Position numbers and translations under genes: made by a program. A stretch of DNA of 64,000 nucleotides from Mytilisepta virgata (Eukaryota > Mollusca > Bivalvia > Mytilida > Mytilidae): the NCBI GenBank assembly GCA_028015205.1, contig CM051521.1, forward strand, positions 96,882,513-96,946,512, in the 5' to 3' direction. The notes below the pieces were generated by a model. It saw nothing but the letters and a program-made list of their open reading frames with translations, did no database searches and was not told the DNA's origin. Positions 46,869 to 58,800 of this stretch are shown one piece after another; position 1 is the stretch's first letter; each line of letters starts with the position of its first letter.

Positions 46869-49800
46869 CCAACCAGCAAATTTAATATGTACCGGATCGT
46901 CTAGAATAGACGATACTGCGCAGATAAGGAAAAAATTATATAAGTCTAAAGATTTGCACAACGGTACTAATATAAGATGGTAATATGCGAAGATGGTGTT
47001 ATAAAATCATGTTGACAAATATTTCGGCTTAACAAATAGCCTTCGTCAGTGTCGATAGTTTTTACAATACCATCTTATATTAGTACCGTTGTGCAAATCT
47101 TTAGACTTATATACAGGGAAGAAGATTACTGTTCTTCATCTTGAAGTCAACTTTCAACAAGGAAGAAAATCTTGTACCCTACTGCAAGTTGTTCAAGATG
47201 GCCCCAAGCATGCTTTGGAGTACTAAATGTCAACTAAGAAACATCTGTTGATTGAAGGACGCAATTCAAAGTCAACCAACAAATTACACACAATATAAGA
47301 CGTAAAAAATCATTATTTGCAACAAAATGAAGGCCCAAAAACATTCACTAGACACTTATATATAATAAAACGTTGAGGCAAAAACATTGACCTAATGTAA
47401 AAATCTCAATATAAAAAATTACAGTTTTTGATATTTTGAAGAAAAAAAAAACATAAAAAAGGAATTTAAATTTCAAAAATATCATTCTCACTGATGTATT
47501 GAAGCCAATATTTTGTATGAGCGAAATTTTAAGAGTTTTAAAAAACAATTCTTAGATAAATTACACGTATTCGTTTTTCAAATTTATTTATTCTTTTCCT
47601 GTGTTTGAACCTGGAATTAACAAAATGTACTTTCATCAAAAGCAGAAGCAATCATAACTTCAGATAATATACAAGTTATATTTATTTGGGGATAAAATTC
47701 TTCTTTCATTTTTCGTGAAATTATTCATTTAAATTTTGTGTAACGTTTCTATTTGTTTTTTTTTTATACTTAGAGATTGTTAATAAAATTTAATGTCTAT
47801 TTACGGTTCCAAATAATTTCATTTAATATGAAAGAAAGGTTTGCACGTAATAAAACTCCTAAATCTCGAACAAAATACCATAAAAAGGAAAGGGAATTAG
47901 CAAATGTTGTCATAATCTGCCCTACAATCAGGGTTAAAATGCAAATCTACAACCATAAAAAAATTAATCACAGGGCACATCAACATATAACTTGACAGTA
48001 TAGAACGTGCTTGTATAGGCAAATGACATACAAATGTGTATGGTCTCAACAAGATTATAACATAAAAATTCAGACATAAACTGGGAAAGCAATGTATAAA
48101 ATTTAGAAACTTTATCAAGAACAAATACGCCATAACTGTAAAAAAAGTACTGCTACAGCAACCACATTGATGGAAAAAGACAAACTCTGTAAATATTATA
48201 AAAAGGAAGTAATTAAAATAAATTTTGTTTTTATTATGAATTAATTTGATAATTCTTACTCATAATAGCCATAGATGTTTCTTGTTCATCCTGTCTTCCC
48301 TTCTCAGCATTCTCATATCCTACGATCACACACATATCTGGATAATCTCCTCCTAGAAATGGAAAAGTTATAAATAACCTTGAAAAACCAATTATGTGAA
48401 GAGACGTTGTCAAAGATTCCAACCTAATTAAAAACGATTAAAAGTAAAAAATGATCGTGAGGATTTTACATATTTGAGCTAAAGCCAACCAAAGGACAAC
48501 AACAACGGTCGTAGAATGCACACATGGCATAAATCTAACGGATCTTGTTAACAATTTTTTATATAATGATAGTCTATATTGATTGTTCTCATAAAAACAG
48601 TATCAGACCTTATACTTTGTTTTCAAACCTTTAAAAGAAGTAAGGATATGTTCGCCGTATTTTTTGTTCGCTCTTTGGATATCGGCAAAAGAAAACGGAA
48701 ACGAAGTTTTAAAAAAATTCTTTCAAAATTTATAACATCATAGTCTGGTATGTAACCTCTCTCTACCAAATAATTATCAAATAATGCTCTATCTATCTGA
48801 ATGCCTCCTCTGGGAGACAACTTTACAATTAAGTGGCCTTTAAGACACTTTTCAGCTTAAAAGACGATCTGAACCATTTATCTTAAAAAAAAAGATATAA
48901 ACTGTTTGACAGTTGACCAAATCCAACTCGATTCACGACTTTAATCGGTAGAAACTATTCGATTCAGGATTAAATTTCCAATTTTTAACATTCAAAAACA
49001 TTATATTCCATCGTTTACGATAGATATTGATAACTACGTGTATATACAATTTGAAAATTAACAATTAGGAGTCAACAAAATTTTAGGCGGAAATGGACCA
49101 ACTTCTTTATTTACAATATGATAAAAGAATAAATAAAAGAATGAATGATCGCTACTTACATTGTAAGTGATATGATGAACAAAATATCGTTGAAATATAT
49201 ACACCTGTCATATGCAATTACTATCGTTACAAAAATCAATAACCAAAATGAAACGATAACGGACCAAAAAAGTATAATAAACCTCTAGGAACACTTTTTT
49301 CCAGCAAATTCAGTAATAGCTGCTTGTATTTTAGACATTATAACAAATTATTGACTAGATCTCTTTCAAATAACCTTGCTGATAGTATTGTTTTACTAAA
49401 GTTGTCATTATTTCCATTACAGAAGATGCTAGCCGACCATTAATTCTAGCAAAGTGTTGCCTATACGGATAATGTTGACACATCGGATGATTTCAGCAGA
49501 AAGAATAAACAATTTTGTAATGTTCTAAAGTGTTTTCATTGATTATTGGTATATGTAGACGATATGTTAATGTCAGTTCTCAAGGTAATTGGAGGCAGAA
49601 AAAACATATCGTTTCACAAAACAAATTGTCTAAACTTTGCTCTCGTTTACAATATTTGCGTGTTTGAAAATCGAAACGTGGGCCAACTGACACTAAGTGT
49701 TGTAGAACATATTTAATAATACTAGTATTTAAATTTTAATTTAAAGTAGTATTATGGTACACATGGTTGAGTGTGTAATGCACCAAACCACACTCACACG

Positions 49801-52800
49801 ATTTAAACGTTACACGCACAACGATTCGCACGTTACACGCACATGATTCGCAGAATACACGCACACGATTTCGCACGTTACACGCATACCACACGATGCA
49901 CGTTACACGATACACGATTTCAGATAGTGTGATTTCTAAAACTTGTGTTTGTAAGATACGAACGGAATATAACGAAACGAATTAATTAAATTTTACGCCA
50001 GATATGAATAAATGTGAAATGTAGGTACGATAAAAAGAAGCCGGTTAATTAAACGGTTCACATTAAACTTTTTTTCATAAATACGAATATTTATTTGCAT
50101 ATGCTAATTTTTTTTAAGGGGAAATGTATTAAACTTTATAACAGAACTGTAAAATTATATCTTAAATTTATTTAAAACCAATAAATCTTTTCAAGTTATT
50201 TTAATCTAATTAGTATAGTAACCATTATAATAGCAAGATAAACATTACGCCACAATAATGGCTTCTTTCAAATAAAAGACCTCATGTTATTGGGGTGTCT
50301 ACGAACGACTACTGGGCTAAAACAAGATCTAATTAGACAAAGGATTAAGAGTTTTTTCTGAAGTGACAAATACTTATTTACCTGTCCATCTATCTCAGAT
50401 ATAAAATGTTTAATGGTTTTATTATAAATTATAAGTAAATATTAAGTGTTTATATATATATCAATACATAGTTGCTATAAATATTTTTTTTATTATGTTT
50501 TATGTTCTCCATGTAAAACAGATTTATTCCCTGAGTTCCCATTATTTTTATTACAGGTAATTAAGGTGGATTAGTCCTCATTAGAGAACAGAAGAATTAA
50601 AGTTATAGTCCATTTCTTTTATACCATACATTATTTTCTTTTGTACTTGATATATTATGTATATATTCATTATTTACTGTATAGTTCATGCATTTTTTTT
50701 TCAAAATAGATATCTTTTTTTTAAGATTTTTTTTCACAGGATATTCTTCATTTCAGAGTTTTGATGATTTAAAAAAAGAAATATATATATATTCTTGTGA
50801 TCTGGTTACTTGTATATAACAAAATCTTCTCTGTTTAATGTTTGATGTTGAATATTGTGTTCATGAATATAGAGAGATCATAAAAAACTAAGTAATTCTA
50901 ATATTTTTTTATTTCTCTTTAATTATATTTCAAGTGAAAACAGTTCAGTTCCTCATACTTAAAAGATGACAAGTTTGGGATACTTTAATTATTATTTATC
51001 AAGTATATAGGCTTGATATTCTCATTGTTGATGATTACAGTTACCAATAGTTTAACATTTTTTTTTAATTCACTATGAATATCACATAGTTTTTTTTTAT
51101 ATTATCATTTTACGATTTTTATTATTTAAAAAAAATGAATATTTAAAGATAAGTAGACTGATACACTTGATACTTCATTTTTATTTTACTACTATGAATA
51201 TTTTGTAATAAATAATTACCATAATAAATTATTTTACGACTAAAAATATTTTTGAGTTGATAAAATACATTAATACCAATGTTGATTCAAAATCTCAGGT
51301 AAATATACATAGGTATATTTTATGAAAAAGACTATAATTACTAAAATATCATTTACTATTTATGTTTATATAAATAGTTCGCACTCAAGGAACAACGCAT
51401 TTGTACATGAAATATATTTACAATATAAATTGAAGTTTATCTGAAAATGTATCTCTAAATGTATAAATTTGTAAATAAATATTTATTATAACAATTAATT
51501 GTTTTTAGTGATCTATTTTATTTTCAGTAAATGCATGTATGCTTGATATTATATTGTTAATTCTTTTTGTATTTACATTCTTTGTACCAATGTTGTTACA
51601 ATGGTTTTAAAGAATAAAATTGTCTTGTCTTGTCTTGTCTTGTCTTGATATTATCAATAAAATATTTAATTTTGTCAGATTTCTACAGGTAATTAGACAT
51701 TTTCCCTTGATATGACCTCTTAATCCCTTTTGTAATTAGATGTTATTTTAGCCCAGTAGTCGTCCGGGGAATGAACTTTCTTTCGAACATAATAACCAAA
51801 TGATTACTCATGTAAAAGATGTACTATGAAGATATAAATAAATAAATAATATTTGTCAAAAAATGTAAATATCGCTAGATTTTTGAGAATAATTTAAGAT
51901 ATTTTTTTACAAACAAGTTAAAGTTCAAATCTATATTTAATTTGCAAATGTTATATGCACGTTATCTGATCATTTAATTTAGGAAACATTTTTATTTAAT
52001 TTATTCTTTCTAACCAACTAAATTGAATAATTAAGATAAGTAAAAGAAAAAACTTAGAATCTGTGCTGGATTATAAATATCAACATTTTAAAATATTTGA
52101 CACCGGCGAAATTTCGTTCCTACAATATTTTAATTCGAGCTTGGAATATGTTCTTATTTGAATTCACATGTTTTAAAATCTGTCTTGACCAATGAAATCT
52201 TATACAATTTATACGATTAAAATCGCACGTTTCTTATCACACGCAACCACACGCACACGACTCGAGCGTTGCACGCACACGATCCGCACGTTATACGCAC
52301 ACGTTTCTCAAGTTATATGATTTTTGTGATTATTTACACGTTCAACCAAGTGTAGTAATCCTGACTCTCCGTTGTGTTCATGTTTGTGTTTTGTGCTCTT
52401 TGTGTTATTTTTTTTTGTCTGGCGTTCTGTCAGTTGGGTTGCTTTGATTGATTGGTACGTCATTGTTGACCTTTCCTATTATCCACTTTGTTGTTTTTTG
52501 TTTTTTTGTTTTTTTGTTTGTTTATTGTTATAGTATTTCGTTTAAAATGTTATTTTTTTATATGTCAATCGACATTTTCTAAATCAAGTTACCAAAAATG
52601 TTTTGAAGAATGACTAGATGAATTTCCATATGTATTTTTTTCATAAGTATGAAAAGTCTACTTTGAAGTTAGTCATCTGAAACAAAACAGAACCTGCTCC
52701 TCGTTATGATCCAACTGTAGATGAATAATGTGCAATTTATTTGAAAGCAATAAACAATTCCAGAAGGTGTAATCTTTATGGAATTTGATTTGCCCAAACT

Positions 52801-55800
52801 ACGTAATTCCCTTTTCAGTGGACTTTAACCTCGTCGTATTTGTAAAACATGTACTACACAAAATACAAGTTATGTTGATCTGGTCATCTGGACAACTGGT
52901 TTGTCAGGAATGCAGGAAGAATAGACATGACAAAAATAATGTACCCCACCCACGTAGTATAACTTGGATTAATACCTCATCAACATCCATTATTACTTTG
53001 AACATTCGGTTGTTTCCTTAATGAATCCCGGGAGGTATACGATCTCATTGAAACCAGATGGTCATAGCTTTGACCTTAATTTGTTTATCTGTCGCAGATA
53101 AAGATTTATCACCAGTTTTTCTTTAAATATTTTCCGATGACAGCTTTGGCCTACACAATATAAGTTAGATGGTGAAAACCTAGTTAAATCCCAGATTTAA
53201 TCAATTTTCAGCTGGCTTTTGATATTTTCAAACCTGTTTCTTATTGCTTCACTACACATAGGGTAACAGGACAATTGTTTGTTGTCACCAAATGTTCGAT
53301 GGTTTTTAATGTTTATAATAAGTCATATGCTGAATGCAGTGTTTTATGTCAAACGTATTGTAAGTGCTAGTATTAAAAAAACACATGCAATTATTTGTTT
53401 TGCAAGATAGTTTAGAGAGTTGTAACACTGCTTAATAAAGTATTTCCAATAACTGTAGATTTATAACACTTTCAATCGCTTTATTATGACTTAAGGCTGA
53501 CACTTTACGTTTATTTTTAATCTGAATGTACAACCGGATGTATTCGATAAGGCATCACTGATGGTTCTGGAAAACTTACCTTCAATGTTTGATCTCTCTC
53601 AATCAAGATCAGGTTCTTGCGAATTATTAATGGAATGTTTTTGCAGATTTGGAATTCTCTGCGTTTTCTTTTGGTTTGTGTATTGATTATAAAACATATT
53701 TTATGACATGCTATCATAGTCTCAGAATATTATATCAATAATAAAGTATTATATATAATTGACCCTAATCTTAAATTTTTAATATTATTATTAATACATC
53801 AATTTATTCTAAGTAAAAGGAAGGGTAATAATGACACACCAACCAAAAAGCAAAGACAGTGTAAAAGTAGAGCAGGATTTGTTTCCCAAAACTACCTACC
53901 TCACCAAACGGTATAGTACTCCACAGCTCTACCAACTGAACTAAAGGAGTGCTTAGCTCAGTTGGTAGAGCTGTGGACTACTGTACCAAAGGTTTCGGGT
54001 TCGATCCCCGGTTTTTGCTGTAGGTAGTTTTGGGAAACAAATCACGCTCTACTGTTACAACAGTAAGACATGAATGTGTTTGAATAATCTGAAAGTGAAA
54101 AGAAAACTAACTACAATCAATTTCAAACTTACTTTACGCCCATTATATAGGTCTAATTCTGTGGTAATATGAATAAAACAATGGGCTTGCTCATCGAGTT
54201 TTCCCCGGATTCTCAAATTTGGAAAGGATTGAAACATATCATGACAACATCCGGTTTTAATTAACATTAAATTTTCAGATGATCTTTATAATCTTTGTAG
54301 ACTAAATTATTTGTCTTTTATTTATATAGACAAATTATGTACACTTTCATTCCGCTTAACTGTTTTAGTCTTATTTACTACAGACACATCAAAGTCCGCT
54401 TCATATTTGGATTTGTTTCTCGAAATAGACAATGAGAGACATCTGAAGACAAAACTTTATGACAAACGTGATGACTTCGACTTTCCTATTGTTAACTTTC
54501 CCTTCTTGAGTAGCAATATACCAGCATCGCCTGTAGATAGCGTCTAAATTTCTCAGCTTATCCGATATTCAAAGGCATGCGTCAGTTACCATGACTTTCA
54601 ACAAAGAGGATTACTGCTGTCACAGAAGCTTCTTAACCAGGGTTTAATCAGGGATAAGTTGATGTCATCACTTAGGACATTTTACGGTTGTCATCACGAA
54701 TTGATTGACCGTTACAGTGTTCCAATATCTAAGATGATATTGGACCTGTTCTCACTGTCGTAACATTTCATGTACCCCCACCTATTTGTACGACGTGTAC
54801 CGTATACGGACCTTCCGGAGCATCTTCACTCCTGGTTTTTATAGGAGTTCGTGTTGTTCATTGTTTTTTTAGTTCTCAGTGTTTATTTGTTGTGCTTTTG
54901 GTTGTTCATTTGTCGTCCCGGGTTTTGTCTGTCTAATGGATTGCGTTTTTTGTATTGCTCCTTAGTCCTTAGGTATATTTGTCCTCTTTGTACCACAATG
55001 CTTTATCGTGTGCAGTAACCGTATTGAAAACATTCGTCAATTGTAGAAAATCAGTCTATTTGCGTTTGCCCTTTTCTATCTTGAAATTCAGAAGACTTCA
55101 TTTAATCAAGGAGATAATGATAATTTAGTCTTGTGTACATGAGATCCAGGATTTGATTATTCGCTGAAAATTGACAGAAAAGGTCGTCTAGACATGAACA
55201 ATAGTGGAGTGTTTGTCTGCGACAAACAAACATCAGGGCAATTCGTGTCTGGTTTTTAGTGAAATTGGGAAAGGTACTAATTCGAGAAAATTATAAAAAT
55301 TCACGATTTTAACATATTTTGAAATATATATTATTTAGGTCTGTTAGCACTTCTGGTAATGAACCAGAACATCGTTAATTCCTGCAAATTAATTTTGCTA
55401 TCAACCTTGGCAATATCTTGCACAACAAAAACGTAATATCTGAAGTTCCATCTTATTTCAGAAACCAATCAGTTCCACTTCTATCTTTCAATATACTAAA
55501 CCAATTATGACTACTATTTTCAACAATGAAAGGGTATAGCGCGACTTAAAAATTGATGACTTTAATGCCAAGCCACCTGATTGCTCCTGCTCCTCTTCTC
55601 CATTTACTTATAGTCCTTCTGGCCACGTTACTACTGGCGACCTAAGAATCGTTAACAAAACTAATTGGAAGACGTCTTTGCAAAAGGCCCCAAATATCGT
55701 GAGCCCCAGCCTATCAACTTGAAACATAACATCAAAATACTGATGGATGCAGTTAAGGGCTATGCCAGAAAATGGGCGAAGAGACAGAAAGGAAACGTCA

Positions 55801-58800
55801 AAACACTTTCGAATTTGATCAGGTCGATAAAGTCATTAATTCCTGCTCGCATTTGACACCTTAGAACGTCCAAGAGTAAGAAAAACCTGACCTACATAGT
55901 TTTTGTCTGCAAAAGACACTACATTGACTGCCTCATTCAGGAGATGGGTATTCACAATCCACTTACACACATTACGATACCAGGGGAAGATATTAACAAT
56001 AATCATAGTTATGTTCTATCTTCCTTTAGTATTGCTGTAAGTGATGACAGTTTAACCTCCCTTCAAGTATCTAGATATCCAAACTTCATAAATGTCCATA
56101 AAAAAGTACATAGCAGGCCCCGCAAAATAGACTACTAAAACCCTTTCAAAACTCCTTACTACTTACTTACAGCAATTAAGAATGGTCTCAAGAGGTACTG
56201 TGATACATGTAAATCCTACGCAACTAGTGGTGTGAATCAGATGTGGATTCTAAAAAATTCTAAAGACTTACGGAATATCTCTCTTCTAGTGGCCTTACCT
56301 ATTGTAATAGCATAAAAAATCTTGATTTTCCTACACTGTATACAACCTTCCCACATGATAAAGTAAAATATGTTTTTTGTGAGCTAATTCCCCAATGTTT
56401 CATGCACTTAATAAGGTTTACAAAAATATGCCTATCTGGTATTAGGTAAGGACAAGGCCTACTTTGTCAAAAACACACTGACTCTGAAAAAAAAGTACTC
56501 TGAGACTGATGTTGTTAACATGCTAGAATTTCTCATCGACAGAATCTTTGTTGAGTTTGGAGGATATGTTTTTCAACAGACGATCCGCATTCCAATGGGG
56601 ACGAACTGTACAGGGTCCACTGAATCGGAAAGAAAATAAAATAGCCCAGTCATTTAATTTCAGTTTCCGCTATATAGATGATGGTTTTTCACTTAATAGT
56701 CTTTACTTTTAGGATCACCTACATCTCCTACATCTTATCTATCCCAGTGAACTTGAAATTAAAGAGACCACAGACATACCAACTTCTGCTTCATATATAG
56801 ATTTGTTCCTGTACATAGATAATAATGGGCGATTGAAATCAGAAATTTATGACAAACGTGATGGTTTTAATTTTCCGATCCTTAACTTCCCCTTTCTTAG
56901 CAGTAACATACCACGGTCTCCAGCCTATGGGGTGTGCAGTTCACAGTTGATTCATTACTGCCGTGCATGTGATTTATACGGCGACTATTTCGGCAGGTCG
57001 AGATTGCTGTCACATAAATTTCTAAGACAGGGTTATGTTCAGTCTCTGTTAATTTCATCACTCCAAAAGTTTTACGGCGTCATAACGACTTGATTGGACG
57101 ATACGAAGTTTCTATCTGATGTATGAAACTAGATATCTTCAGTTAGATTTCACGTCCTTCTGGAATTGACACCTCACTGGACTTGACACTTCACCAGACT
57201 AAACACTTCACTGCCAATGTGACGAGTGCCGTTAACGGAGCAGGACATGTTTACCTTTCCGGAGTACCTGATGTCACTCCTGCTTTTTAATGGTTTGTCT
57301 GTTTTGTCGCTTCGGTATTCTTTACTCGATATTTTATGTACAAGATATGAAGAGATCTTCCCTTTACGTCAGCCTTCACAAATTCGTTAAATTCTGTGTT
57401 TTACCTCACCTGGCTAAAGACCAATATGAATTATTGACCATCACTTGGTCCCCGTCGTCATAAACGTTCCTTTTATATTCTTCTCTGAAATGACTGCCCA
57501 GTTTGAAGCACACTTTGATGGAATGGTCCTTTGATTGAATTCCTGTTACAATTTGGCTGCCGTTATTACAAATGGAAAACTCAGCAATAAAATATTTTAA
57601 AATCTTCTCGAAACTCCTGGGCAATTCAGAACAAATTTACCTTGAATGATCCTTAGGTGGTCCAGTTTCAAAATTGTGTCCGGGGACCAATCCAACTGCC
57701 ATTGCTAAAACTAACTAACCTAGCAAAGTAGTATTTTAAAATTTTCTCCGAAGCAAGTGAAGTCTTCAAAATGTATATATCCAGGGTCCCCATTATTGAC
57801 CAGTACTGACTGTGTTAATGAAAAAATTCAGCAAATAGCACTGATGAGACTTTCCCTTATATGATGATGTTTAAATTCCTATTTTTATGGCCATTGAAGA
57901 GCGAATTAAATCCCGGTGAGCGATACAGACTAGTGGGAGCCTCTTGTCCAAATGTTTAGATTGCAGAATATCCACCATAAAAATAATTTGGTTGCACAAG
58001 ATATTCTTTTTTTTTGTGGAATGGAGACTTGTCAATTGTACGGGGAATGTTGAAAACCGAAACAATACCGAAAATGTACACTAGATTCAAATGTTAAAAT
58101 CGCAAAAGGATTACGATAAAACCTTTCTACGGATAACCAAAATGAAAACAATACAGTTATTTGGTTTGTTTTCTTCTAAATAAGAAAACAATAAAAAAAA
58201 TGGTTATTTCGTTGATACGTCATTTTGTCACGATAGATATTCAACTGAGGTTTAGATTTAGACGCAATGAAGAATGTGAACAGTAAACCCCTCATCATGT
58301 TTAATCTCACAGGATTTAACTAATCATTTACTTTTGCATAGAAAATACTTTCACTTTATCACCGAGATGAATAGGTCTGCTTTATGGGTTTACTTCTGAT
58401 GTGCTGCTGGATAGGAAGGTCGATTAGGATGTATACGATACAATTAAGGACCTATAAAACCGTTTACGCCCCATCAAATTGACCAACGTTTTGGTAATAA
58501 ATTACGTTTTATTGATGGCTTTTATCCAAGAATTTAAGTGATGGATTGCCACTTTATAAGAGTAGGTTTAACATGATTATTACGTTGACAGTTTCTAACG
58601 TCTGTCACTGATTATTTGAATTTTAAAAAAATGGATAACAGGAAAGGTCAACAAATTACACCAAATCGATATACAACATCAAAGTATAACATCAAAAATG
58701 ACAATACGTAAAAAAAGTCCCTAGCTTTAACATAAATGAAACGTCTGTAATTATACTGAATATCTGCAAACCTTTTTTATTGTTTATTTTATCTTATTTT

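Noticed and set aside
46697..46961. Ile-Tyr-rich ORFs
   Set aside because: Produced by the (AT)n microsatellite.
48623..48820. 65-codon minus ORF starting SPRGGIQIDRALFDNY
   Set aside because: Composition is protein-like, but no acceptor or donor fits the TARP gene and no family is recognised; not enough to call it.
53945..54025. Functional tRNA gene
   Set aside because: The A and B boxes are good, but the anticodon stem has about three pairs and no convincing acceptor stem was found.
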